Below, piece after piece: positions 17,181-28,400 of a DNA stretch of 64,000 bases. The stretch is taken from positions 1 through 64,000 of the IMG/VR virus record IMGVR_UViG_3300009187_000021. The stretch is one strand, 5' to 3'. The first letter of the stretch is position 1. Each line of letters opens with the position of its first letter. Made by a program: the position numbers and the translations under genes. Below the pieces are notes generated by a model. The model was not told the DNA's origin and did no database searches. It saw nothing but the letters and a program-made list of their open reading frames with translations. The DNA comes from a virus.

Positions 17181-19997
17181 TTACCAACTGATTGGTCCAG
17201 ATCCACCATAGAATCTATACACTCTATAACCTGGTCTTCCACCCGGAACATCATATGCAAGTCCTGGACTAATATTTGTGATGCCAGGATAAGCTGTCGG
17301 ATATGCAATAACGACTACTCCTGATCCACCTGCTCCACCCGGATTACCTGGACCACCATCTCCAGCTCCACCACCGCCTCCACCTCCAGTGTAAGAACTA
17401 CCTGGATTTCCGGAACTAATTGATCCGCCTGGACCACCACCGCCATTACCACCAGATCCTCCTGGCGCATTTTGACCTCCACCACCTCCACCGCCAGAAT
17501 AATATATTTCTGGACCTGATATGCCTGGCGCTAATCCGGTGCCTCCAGGTCCAGCTGGAGAACCTCCTGGTGAAGTTCCAGCTGATCCCATTCCACCACC
17601 GCCGCCGCCTACCCATGGTCCAGGTCCACCACCATCTCTTCCATTTCCACCTGGATAACCTTGATTGCCTGGTGCTCCTCCCATATTTCCATTTTGTCCA
17701 CCACCACCACCGCAACCACCAGACTGTGCGGGCGTTGAGTTTTGAAATGATGTACCACCACCTCCACCACCATTTCCTGTGTAAGATGCAAATGTTGATG
17801 GTGAACCAGGAGAAGATGGACCAAAGTTTGGTGATGCTCCAGCTCCTCCACCAATAGATATACTATATGGAGTTCCTTGTGATATTGGTTGTGTTCCTGT
17901 CACCATTCCACCGGCACCTCCTCCACCACCTCCTCTATCACATCCACCACCACCGCTACCACCTCCTGCAACAACCATAAATTCGACTGATGGTGGTATG
18001 GCTGCCTGTGTTGTTATTTGATTACTAGAAGAAGATGATGAACTATTACCCACTGAGTTAGTCGCATAAACGGTGAATGTGTATGACGTAGATGCAGATA
18101 AACCAGAAATGGAAATAGTACCAGAACCTGATTGTGATAGTGTTCCTGTCACTCCACCGGGTGAAGATACTGCCGTATAGGATGTGATTGTTGCACCACC
18201 ATTAAATCCTGGCGCAGAAAATGATACGGTTGCTGTTGTTTGTCCAGTCGCAGATGCAGAACCAATTGTTGGTGCGTTAGGTACAGTTATAGGAGTTACA
18301 CTATTACTAGAAGAAGATGATGAACTATTACCCACAGAGTTAGTTGCATAAACAGTAAATGAATATGTTGTTCCTGGAGTCAATCCGCTGACATTAATCG
18401 TACCAGATCCTGCTTGACTTAATGTGCCAGTAATATTGCCAGGTGAAGACACTGCCGTATAACTCGTAATCGGTGTACCACCATTTGATGCAGGAGCAGT
18501 AAACGATATAGATGCTGTTGTGGAACTAGTCGCTGTTGCAGATCCAATAGTTGGTGCACCAGAAATAGAGTATGTCGTTATAGAATTACTTGATGAACTT
18601 GCATTACTTTGTCCAGCAGCATTTACTGCCTTAACTGTGAACGTGTAAGATGTTCCAGTTGTTAATCCTGTCATATTAATTGGTGAACTAGAACCTGTTG
18701 CAGTAATATTACCAGGTGATGATGTTGCAATATATTGTGTGATTGGTGAATTACCATCATAAACAGGTGCAGTAAATTCCACAGTTGCCGTTGTTGAACC
18801 TGTTACTGTTGCGGTACCAATCGTGGGTGCATTTGGCACAGTTTTAACATAAAATAGAAGTGTTCTAGTTGCAGTTCTATTTGTTGTCGCAGATGTTGCA
18901 GTTATTAGACTTGTTGTGTTTGCTTGAGTTGATAGTGTTCCTGTAATGGTGTTTCCAGAAATACTCAGTCCGCCTGGTAATGTATTTGCAGTATATGTTA
19001 TTGATCTACCTGTTGCACTTGTTGCATTCAAAGATTGTGTGATTGAAGATCCAACATTACTATTAATTAATGTATTATCTGCTGGTGAACTCCACGTAAC
19101 AACATCTGGATTAATTTGAAAATTAATATTTCTAGTTGCAGTTTTGTTAGAAGTTGCCGCCGTCGCAGTAATTAATGCATTAGTTGTTCCTGTTACAGTT
19201 GGTGTACCAGAAACAGTATTACCACTTATACTTACACCAGTTGGTAGTGTGTTTGCCGTATATGCAACTGAACGACCAATCGCAGAAGATGCAGCAAATG
19301 CTTGACTTATTGAACCGTATTCATAACTAGTTAATGTTGTTCCGTTCGCAGGTGAACTCCATGTAACAACATCTGGATTAATTGTAATACTGAATGGACG
19401 AATTACACCTTGATTCTCTGCATCATATGCTTCAATAGAAAATGAATATGTTGTTACTCCAGAAACTGAACTGGATATACCAGTTATTGCACCCGTGTTT
19501 GCATTTAATGTTGAACCAGATGGAAGTGTTCCACTCGATAATCTGTATCTAATAGTGGAGTCACTTGATGCAGATAGAACAGTAACATTAGAAGATAACT
19601 CTACGGTTTCATATGATGTGCCAATAGATCCAGATGCAGTTGACCACGATGGTGTACCAGAATAACTAACACCAGGAATATAGAATGCTGTACCACCGTC
19701 TGGATTATAAACATAAAGATCATATGTTCCAGCACTCTTTGCTGGGGCAGAGAATGTTACTTGAGATGAAGAAACATATGTTACAGGAGTTACTATTGAT
19801 GTGTCTAGATAAACATAACAACCAGAATTAAAGTTTTTACCATTGATTGTTACAGTCTGTCCACCAGCAGTATCGGTTGCAGTATCATCACCGACATATA
19901 CAACAGAAGATATTGTGGGAATATCTATCTTAATAGATATCTTATCTGATGTTATTGAATTTGAACCAAACGCACTTGTTCTTGCTTTATTTACCAT
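17181..19997 (-). CDS. Large adhesin: IPT/TIG, three putative-Ig, three Fn3, glycine-rich
   Basis: 938 residues. Domain order: adaptor segment, IPT/TIG (about 30-115, GGQTVTINGKNFNSGCYVYLD), three putative-Ig repeats (about 117-390), three Fn3 domains (about 392-675), glycine-rich domain (VEFMVVAGGGSGGG to SGVVVIAYP), and cap YRVYRFYGGSGPISW. It is a longer paralogue of the gene at 14838, with two extra Fn3 units. The proline-containing loops (GGAPGNQGYPGG, GTSPGGSPAGPGG) in the glycine-rich part are unlike those of the paralogue, whereas the N-terminal half is well conserved, so the tip is the fast-changing part. Confidence 0.78.
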   Translation of the reverse strand: MVNKARTSAFGSNSITSDKISIKIDIPTISSVVYVGDDTATDTAGGQTVTINGKNFNSGCYVYLDTSIVTPVTYVSSSQVTFSAPAKSAGTYDLYVYNPDGGTAFYIPGVSYSGTPSWSTASGSIGTSYETVELSSNVTVLSASSDSTIRYRLSSGTLPSGSTLNANTGAITGISSSVSGVTTYSFSIEAYDAENQGVIRPFSITINPDVVTWSSPANGTTLTSYEYGSISQAFAASSAIGRSVAYTANTLPTGVSISGNTVSGTPTVTGTTNALITATAATSNKTATRNINFQINPDVVTWSSPADNTLINSNVGSSITQSLNATSATGRSITYTANTLPGGLSISGNTITGTLSTQANTTSLITATSATTNRTATRTLLFYVKTVPNAPTIGTATVTGSTTATVEFTAPVYDGNSPITQYIATSSPGNITATGSSSPINMTGLTTGTSYTFTVKAVNAAGQSNASSSSNSITTYSISGAPTIGSATATSSTTASISFTAPASNGGTPITSYTAVSSPGNITGTLSQAGSGTINVSGLTPGTTYSFTVYATNSVGNSSSSSSSNSVTPITVPNAPTIGSASATGQTTATVSFSAPGFNGGATITSYTAVSSPGGVTGTLSQSGSGTISISGLSASTSYTFTVYATNSVGNSSSSSSSNQITTQAAIPPSVEFMVVAGGGSGGGGCDRGGGGGGAGGMVTGTQPISQGTPYSISIGGGAGASPNFGPSSPGSPSTFASYTGNGGGGGGTSFQNSTPAQSGGCGGGGGQNGNMGGAPGNQGYPGGNGRDGGGPGPWVGGGGGGMGSAGTSPGGSPAGPGGTGLAPGISGPEIYYSGGGGGGGQNAPGGSGGNGGGGPGGSISSGNPGSSYTGGGGGGGAGDGGPGNPGGAGGSGVVVIAYPTAYPGITNISPGLAYDVPGGRPGYRVYRFYGGSGPISW

Positions 19998-20000
19998 ACA

Positions 20001-22454
20001 TCATACAACGATATAATTCTTCTGTAATTTAACTGTGCTTGTATCTGATGCACTTGTGCCTGTTAACAATACATTACCAGAAGAAATGCTAGAAGTAAAA
20101 TTCACCAGTTGAGAAGCACCAGTATATATTGTTCCGTACGTGACTATGTATGATGTTGTTCCATTATGAAGAATAATTACTTCAGATGCTTGATATTGAC
20201 TTCCGTTTGTAATCGAGAGTATATATTTACCAGTTCTATACTTTGAAATTTCAAATTGATCAATTGTAGTTGCAGATGTTCCAACGGAAACTGCTGCAGC
20301 AGAACTACCCGAAATTAAATGTGAAAGATACTGTGTATCACTTATTGATGTATTTGATCCAGCAGTTGAAGTAAATGTGATTGTATTTGTTGACGGATTT
20401 GTCGTGATTGTCATTCCAAAACCAGCAGCGAATGTCATTGTCGAATTATTACTATTCGCTACAACTGGAGATTGGCCACTCACTACAAAATTAGAGAAAG
20501 TATTTCCTATAGTTCCACCACCACCAGATGATGCAAACGTAATAGTTCTTGTAGATGCATTTGTTGTCAATGTCATTCCAGAACCAGAAGCCAGAGTTAA
20601 TACTGATGGTCCTTGTGGAAAAATAGAAGATTGTCCAGACACATTAATCGATGTGAATGTGTTTGTTGCAAGAGGAGATGTTGCAGTGAATGTTCTAATC
20701 TCAAGAATAGAATTTGCAGGAAGATTACTATCGAATGTTAGAATGTTTCCGTTATTGACCAGATATGCATTTGTTGGTTGAACTAGTCCATCAACTACAA
20801 CAAAGATATCATTTGCAGATGCATTATTTGCTAGTGCAAATCTTGATTGTGATCCGTTTGCAGTGAATATTTGATTGACTTGTGGATTACTTGCAAAAGG
20901 AGTGCCGTCATAGAAATAATATCCACTTGAATATACTGTGGAAGAATAAATTTTATCTGTATATACATTACCAGTAATGGATGTGTATCCGTTGCCCGCA
21001 TACGAGTTACCGAATGTACGAACATCGATAACAGCATTAGCATCAGGCGCTGTATAAAATTTAAGATTTAATCCATCAACATAATAATGATCTAATGGCT
21101 GTTGAGGTACAGTATCGACAAGAACTAATATATCAGTTGCAAGAACATAACCGTTTAGACCAAAAGATGTTTGTGATCCATTTGCAGTAAATGTCTGTGC
21201 AAGAATTGGAATAACATTCGACAGTGGTGTTGCAGTACCAAATGTACGAACAGAGATAATAGAATTTGCATCTGGTGCTGTATCAAATGTCATTATTGCG
21301 CCAGACATTGTATAGTCAACGTTTGGAATCTGTGGAATATTCTCAACAGTTACGAGAATGTCAGTTGCAGAAACAGTTGAACTTAAAACAAAAGAAGTTT
21401 GCGCACCGTTAGCCGTGAATGTTTGACTTAGAAATGGTACTGTATTACCATAAGATGAAGATATGGTGATTGTATTTGATGTACCATTTGTGGATAACGT
21501 AATGCCAGAACCAGCAGAGAATGTTAGAACTGCATTATTACTGTTAGCGATTGCAGTCTGTTGTCCAGACACTGCAACACGAGTAAATGCATTAGATGCA
21601 CCACCAACTGTACCGCCCGAAGATGTGAATACGTTGCCGTTTGCATCAAAGTAATAAGAAGCATAAACTGCATTTGCTCTTATTGTTGTTGTTAGTATAC
21701 CTGTACTATTGATCGATGTATTGCTGTTGCCGATTACAACGTTGCCAGTAAAAGTAGATGTATTACCAGTTACTGTAATGCCATTAGATGATTGAACACC
21801 TGATGTAACATTCAATGAATAAACAGTTAAAGAATTACCAGTAATATTACCTGATACTGTTAGATTATTTGATGTTAGAATGTTAGCAGTTAATATCTTA
21901 CCGACAGTTACATTGCCAGTGAAAATAGAATCTGTGCCACCAACGTTTAGATTTCCACCAATACCTGTGCCACCAACGACAGTTAATGCACCAGTTAAAT
22001 TAGAAATAGATGCATCTGCACCAGTAACTCTTAGAACAGGACCAGCAGCACCAACATCTTTAATAAAGATGGTGCCGGTCATTGCAGGAGTATTCTGCGA
22101 CTTATAGAATAGTGTGTCTGGTGCATCAAATGGAACTGGGAATGTTATCGTCCCCGCATCAGTTCCGTTATTGATTACATTTGAATATGCGTTTGTGCTA
22201 CCAGAAGATTGATCTGTCTTGATCCAGAGTGGATTACCAGTAGATGTTACTGCAAATCTATATGTGAAACCACGAACAAGTGATAGTGTTGGATTATCAG
22301 CACCATTAAATAGGAATGATGATGTACCATTGCTCGTGACGTTGTATGTGTTTGCACCATAAAAATACCCAGTGAATTCACCCTGTGTATTAATGATACC
22401 AACATCACCTACCGCAATGCCACTATCTATATTAAACGCTTGAATTATAGCCAA
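20001..22454 (-). CDS. Fibre-like protein with cupredoxin-like domain; TTG start
   Basis: 817 residues. The start is TTG at 22452-22454: the frame is closed by an in-frame TAA six codons upstream, no ATG precedes MAIIQAFNIDSG, and AGGGAAG lies just before it. Residues about 35-135 (NPTLSLVRGFTYRFAVTSTG to APDTLFYKSQN) resemble the cupredoxin-like modules seen on cyanophage-type structural proteins; no complete metal site is evident. About residues 340-600 hold three copies of an about 65-residue repeat (QTFTANGAQTSFVL... ISVRTFG). The last about 110 residues (VDQFEISKYRTGKYILSIT) are a tip domain shared with the end of the 2888-residue protein. Probable fibre. Confidence 0.72.
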   Translation of the reverse strand: MAIIQAFNIDSGIAVGDVGIINTQGEFTGYFYGANTYNVTSNGTSSFLFNGADNPTLSLVRGFTYRFAVTSTGNPLWIKTDQSSGSTNAYSNVINNGTDAGTITFPVPFDAPDTLFYKSQNTPAMTGTIFIKDVGAAGPVLRVTGADASISNLTGALTVVGGTGIGGNLNVGGTDSIFTGNVTVGKILTANILTSNNLTVSGNITGNSLTVYSLNVTSGVQSSNGITVTGNTSTFTGNVVIGNSNTSINSTGILTTTIRANAVYASYYFDANGNVFTSSGGTVGGASNAFTRVAVSGQQTAIANSNNAVLTFSAGSGITLSTNGTSNTITISSSYGNTVPFLSQTFTANGAQTSFVLSSTVSATDILVTVENIPQIPNVDYTMSGAIMTFDTAPDANSIISVRTFGTATPLSNVIPILAQTFTANGSQTSFGLNGYVLATDILVLVDTVPQQPLDHYYVDGLNLKFYTAPDANAVIDVRTFGNSYAGNGYTSITGNVYTDKIYSSTVYSSGYYFYDGTPFASNPQVNQIFTANGSQSRFALANNASANDIFVVVDGLVQPTNAYLVNNGNILTFDSNLPANSILEIRTFTATSPLATNTFTSINVSGQSSIFPQGPSVLTLASGSGMTLTTNASTRTITFASSGGGGTIGNTFSNFVVSGQSPVVANSNNSTMTFAAGFGMTITTNPSTNTITFTSTAGSNTSISDTQYLSHLISGSSAAAVSVGTSATTIDQFEISKYRTGKYILSITNGSQYQASEVIILHNGTTSYIVTYGTIYTGASQLVNFTSSISSGNVLLTGTSASDTSTVKLQKNYIVV

Positions 22455-22481
22455 GGTCTATTCTTCCCTTTAATTTTATAA

Positions 22482-22489
22482 TATTTATT
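22482..22489 (-). promoter_or_regulatory. Weak late promoter-like box (7 of 8)
   Basis: Reverse strand reads AATAAATA, 27 bases upstream of the TTG start of the 817-residue gene. It overlaps the stop codon of the giant fibre gene, whose last bases supply AATAA. The match could be accidental in AT-rich sequence, so support is modest. Confidence 0.35.
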
Positions 22490-25400
22490 TGCGAATTGTT
22501 GTTCGGTGCATCTTCAAAGTGGTTGCTGAAAATACAGGAGTAAACTTCAGAGTTAACGCACCAGCAACAACAGAAGCATCAAATGTACCAAGAACAACAG
22601 AACTCTTTACTGTACCAAACTGTGATATGTATGCATTTGTATCATCATGAATCATCGTTAATTCAGTTGCATGATATCTAGTTCCAGAAGTCATTTGAAT
22701 AAAATACTTAGCACTTCTGAAATTAGCAGCAGAGAATTGATCAACAGTAACTTGAGATAATCCTGACGTTGTAAATGTGTTTGATGACATCCAAGAGATT
22801 GGATTCAAATAGATGCCATTGTTTGCAGTAATAGAATTTACGTTTGATGTTCCATTTACTTTACTGTTTCCAAGAACTAAGATATTACCGTTAGCTGTTA
22901 TATCATTATCTGATTGAATGAAATTGGCACGTAGATTCGATGTGGTGGTAATATCACCCGATACAGATAGAGCACTTTGAATCGTAACATTACCAGATAG
23001 GATTGTGTTGCCGGTAATCGTTGCTTCATCTAACGTAACTTTGACGTTACTTGTTAGTACAGAATCTCTAATGATGGAATAACTAACAGTAGACATTCCA
23101 AGCATGTTGTTGCCAACAGTAACATGCTTGAGTGTTACGTTGCTGATCGCACCACCGATGATATTGACTGCATCAGCATTCTGCATACCAAGTGTGCCGA
23201 TACCTAAGTCTCCAGCAGGAATTGATGCCACGGCAGTGAATGCACCAGTACCATTACCTTTGATATAACCAGTTAGATTGTTTGTGCCAGTACCACCCTG
23301 TGATACAGCTAATGGTGTGACAAGACCAGTTAGACGAGTAATATCAGAGTTGACGCCAGACTTTGCAGCACCAAGATTAGTTCTCGCTGCACCGATTGTT
23401 GTTGCAGCAGTACCACCTTTAGAGATAGGAACTGTACTTAATGCAAGATTGAATGTTCCTGCAGCAGTGATTGGCGATCCGGATACAGAGAATGGTTCAC
23501 CTGGATCAAACTCAAGACCGACAAATGTTACTGTACCAGTTCCAGGAACTGATTGCCAGTATGCATTTCCACCATCTGTAAAGAGTACATAACCATTGTT
23601 ATTTGCCTGAGAAGGCAACAAATTGTTGATTGCATTCGCTCTGGCAGTAGCACCAGTACCACCATTCGCAACTGCAAGTCCATTGAAAGGAGTATTGATA
23701 AAAACAGTTTGTCCAACATTCGCTGTCGTTACTGTGAAACTTGTACTAACTACATCACGAACAACACCTTGTGATGTTGCAGTCCATGCAAGTTCATTAT
23801 TGCCAACGTGAGTAAGAACTGTATTCGAGATACCATTTGGAGAAGGATATGGATATTCCCACTCAAGAGAAATATCAGAACCTGGATCATATGGATTAGC
23901 TGGTCTATATCGTAAGAATGGTGCCAACAAATAATTATTTGATGAACCGTTAGTATAATTTATACCACGTGTGTTTGCAAATACGGCATTAGAAGAGTGT
24001 GTATTTGGAGTGGTGTATATTGAACGCCAAGTAATCTTATCTAATGTAGCAGACGCTGGTGGATTCCAAAATGTTAGAACTTGTCTATGTGTGGGCGACT
24101 CGGAGTCTAGTTTTAGTAAATTCGATTTCGCATTTCTTCTATTGATATCATTATCAAGTGAACCACCCGCTCCTGTTCCACCATTCGTTAGTGGAACAAC
24201 AACGCCAGGAATTAATCCACCCGCAGCACCCGAGATGTTACCTGAGATAACACTACCGGGAATATGAATGTTCGATGTCATCCGTGCGCCGGCAGTATTG
24301 CCATTCACATAGACATAACCAAATGATAGTGCGCCGTTACCGGTGCCACCATTTGCAACTGGTACTTCACCCAGTTTCATTGTGATGTTACCGGCAGCAG
24401 TAATTGGCGAGTTACCGATTACAATAGAGTTATCTGCCGGTACACTAATACCAACAGATGTTACTGTACCAACACCAGAAACGGATACCCATTCAACATC
24501 AGACGAATCTGATTTAACAAGGAGTGCTTTACCATTATTACCGTCATATGATGGCAACAGATTGATCATAGCGCCAATTCTGTTATTAGCGCCAGTACCA
24601 CCGTGTTGAACATTCATGTTTGATAACAACAGATTGCCAGAGATTGTATTACCTGGAATATGAATGTTAGCAGTTACAATCGTTCCATTACTGGATAGAT
24701 AACCAGAACCCATGTTTGGATTACCAGTACCACCCTTCGTCAACTGAACGACTGGCAACTTCGAATGAGTAATAGTATTCAGAGCAATGTTAATTCTACC
24801 ATTGCTTGTGATATAACCTACTGAATTGCCAGCAGTATTATAGTTGATGATAGTGATATCAGAATCAGTTGCTTCACCGCGAACACCAATAACAGTACCA
24901 CCACCAGCTAATGTATTCCATTGAATCTGACCATACTGGTCCATCATCAACGCCATACCGACGTTAGCAGTATCATATCTGTTATTTGCGTAGTCGTAAC
25001 CAACATCGATTACTGCCTTCCACTGTGCCTGACGAGTCCAGTAATTTAAATCTTGATTGTATGTTTCAGTAACAGTTAACTTCTGACCATTTTTATTCAC
25101 CATCGTTGGATATGGTGACTTAAAGTCTATGAAATCACTAGTGCCAGCATATGTTGCACCGATTGGAGCATCTGGCATTTTCAAAGTCAGAACATAATCT
25201 GTGCCAAAACCTTGAGTATAAACTGTGGCACTATTTTGTGATGGCCAAGATAGTTGATCACCATATGTGCCAGAATATGTTACGCCATATTGATCTGGTT
25301 TTAATAGAAGATTCTTCTTAGCGCCCAATCTACCATAATAAGCGCCACCGGAACCTACTCGTCCATCATATGCACCAGTGCCACCATATGCAACTCTTAT

Positions 25401-28400
25401 ACCTTTGGTTAATCCAGCAAGTTCTGTGATATTTGTGTTAACACCTGCACCTGCAACACCAAGTGCATCAAGGAGATCGGCAGTATTTGTTACACCTGTG
25501 CCACCTCTATTGATTGGAATTACTGAAACATCAATTTGTGGATTACCATTTGCACCAGTTCCATTTGTTACAAATAAACCCGCTTGTGCATTTGCGGTAA
25601 TTGTTCGTTGGACAACACTACCATCTTGAGTTTTAGTTAAAAGACCAGCTGTGTTACTGAGATTGCTTATGGAAACACTATCGCGGCTGATTACTCTTTC
25701 CCACAATAATGGATCTGTATCAACAACAATTGGATCAAGAGTTTTTAATATCCACACGGACTCTTGATATTGAATACCATCGGAGACTGCAACCATCGTA
25801 CCACCAACTGTGTTAGAGTCGATGTTCATATCAGTTGATCTGATATAATTTTGTCCCTCACCTTGGAACACATAGATACCGTTGTTTATCGGACTATCTT
25901 GACCTGTGAATAGAACACGATCATATAGTTGTAGAACAACACCATCATATACACTCAAATTCGATCCGTTATTTGCAACAGCAGATACAGAAGTGTTTGA
26001 TGTTACAACCGATCTGACTGGTTGAAGAACTGCACCGAAAGGAACTTTGTCTGAGGTTGCAACAGCTCTTCTATCATTATCTTCAACAGTAATATAAAGT
26101 TGACCGCCATCAAACTCAAGATCACCATTTAGAGGATCAGTCTTTAGTGTACCTGCTGTAAACTTGAATGGAGAATCTGTCGTACTACCACGCCCAGGTC
26201 TAATCGTAGTATTGTTTGCCATGGATATATCACCATTGACAGTCAATCTAGATCCTACATTAGCTTGTCCAGCAACAAATAATGTATTCGCAGAAATTCT
26301 ATTTCTAGATGCAATACCACCATAGACAATTAGTGCGCCTGTTGTAATTCCTTCAGATGTAGTATTATTTGTAATCTGAACAGGAATAAATGTCGATGCA
26401 CCTTGTTCAGTGACCGATTGTAATGTGGGCGTTATGTTTGCCGTAGCGAATGCTGCATCAAGTCTTGTAGCAATATTAGTACCATCACTCAGCGTAATCG
26501 ATCTCGCATTTACAGAGTTTGCTGATACGTTACCTGTGATGATAACTGATTTACCAGTATTGGCACCTGAAGTGAAACGAACAATCTCACTGCTCTTGCC
26601 CATGCCGTTTGCGGAGATAACAACATCATTGTGATAAGATCCAATGATTGTGTTACCACCACGAGTTGTGGTATTGCCGTGTGTGAATAAGTATCCGTCA
26701 TTCTTTTGAATGATATCAAACTCTTCACCAACATAGTTGTAGTTGCTACTTGCAAGGCCTAAGTCTAGATATCCATCTGTTGGTGAACCATTGTCAGCAG
26801 TAATGAACACATCAAACGATGCATTAGCGCCAGAGTTAATATTTTGCATATTAAGTCCAGCATAACCATTATAGTTTGCAGACAACTGCTGAACCATCTG
26901 TGGTTCTACAAGATATCCTACTGGAATACCAGCATACAGTGCATTGAATCCGTTAGCAGTATAACCAAAGAATTGACCAGCGTTACCAGAAACAGTAACA
27001 GATGTTACGTTGCCGATGAAGTTGACGTTACCTAAAACACTCAGATCATTTTGGATGATTACGTTGCCAGAAATTGTGCCGCCAGATAAAGATAACTTCG
27101 TATTCGCAGCATTAAACGCAGCTTGTGCCAGTACAGATCCTGAATTAGCCTGACCTGATCCAGAGTTAGCAACAGCAAAGGCTAGATTGGCAAGATTGTT
27201 TGCAGTAACTGCCTGTGCATATGCTAAATTTGCGATTGCATTTGCAGTATTAGCCTGTGCATATGCTGCATTTGCTGTAGTTGTATCAATGTTTGCAGTG
27301 CTTACATTTGAAATTCTACCATCAGTGCCAATCGTAATGATAGGAATCTGATTGTTTGCACCATATGTTCCTGCATTAGATAGAATTCTTGACAACGAAA
27401 GATTTATTGTCTTTGTCGTTGTATTTGAAACAATTATAATACCATTTGCTACGTTAGCATTAATGTGTACCGTATCTGCATTCGAGGTTGCAGTAATCGC
27501 ATTACCGTTTGCAACAATTCTATAGAATGCAAGTGATGCTTTCGAGTTTGCAATTTGTCTTGCAACTCTATCAATTGCACTTGGTGGTGCGGTACTGACA
27601 AGAAGATAAACGGTCTGACTCTTGTATTGTGGAACTGAATCCGAAACTGTAATAACGTATGGTGAATTAACAGCAGTAACTGAAGATACACCACTAATCG
27701 TACCAGTAATCGTATCAAATATTAATCCTGTTGGCAGAGTACTTGGAGAAATTGCGTACTTGTATGTTCCAGTACCACCTGAACCAGCGACAGGTGTAAC
27801 ACTGGTGATATCTCCTTGATAAATGTCTACGTTTGAAACTTGCAGCACTGCCTCTAGAGGAATAGGCATAGTTTCGGCAACAGTCATAAAGAATGTTGCT
27901 TGTGCAGTCTGATTTGCACTATCAGATATATTGACAGTATATAAAGTATTCGCTGTTGTGTAATCTGATTTTCCTGTAATTTCACCAGTTGAAGTGTTTA
28001 ATTTCAGAATATCAGGTAAAGCAGGAGATATACTATATGTTAATGGATCAAAACCACCAGTAGCTACAATCGGAGTAAATTCATCAACAAGTTTATATTT
28101 AACTACAGTCTTAGTTGGAGTGTTTACAGTTGCAGACAATAATGGAGCAGAAGCTGTAAGAAAGAATGTACTACTCGTACTATTATTTAAAATGTCTGTT
28201 GCTGTGATTGTGTAAGATGTATTTGTGCTGAGTGAGGTTGTCAGACCAGTAATTGCACCGGTTGTTGCACTTAATTTTAATCCAGTTGGCAAACTTGGAC
28301 CAATAGAATATCTTAGTGGTTGATATCCACCAGTTGCAACAACTGGAATAACTGATGTTAATGCTAGTGATGTTGTAACATTGACCGAAGGAACAACTGT

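Noticed and set aside
993-19997. Glycine-rich stretches as collagen-like proteins
   Set aside because: They have GGG runs rather than regular G-x-y triplets. Only the short GTNGTNGANG part of the 11364 gene looks collagen-like.
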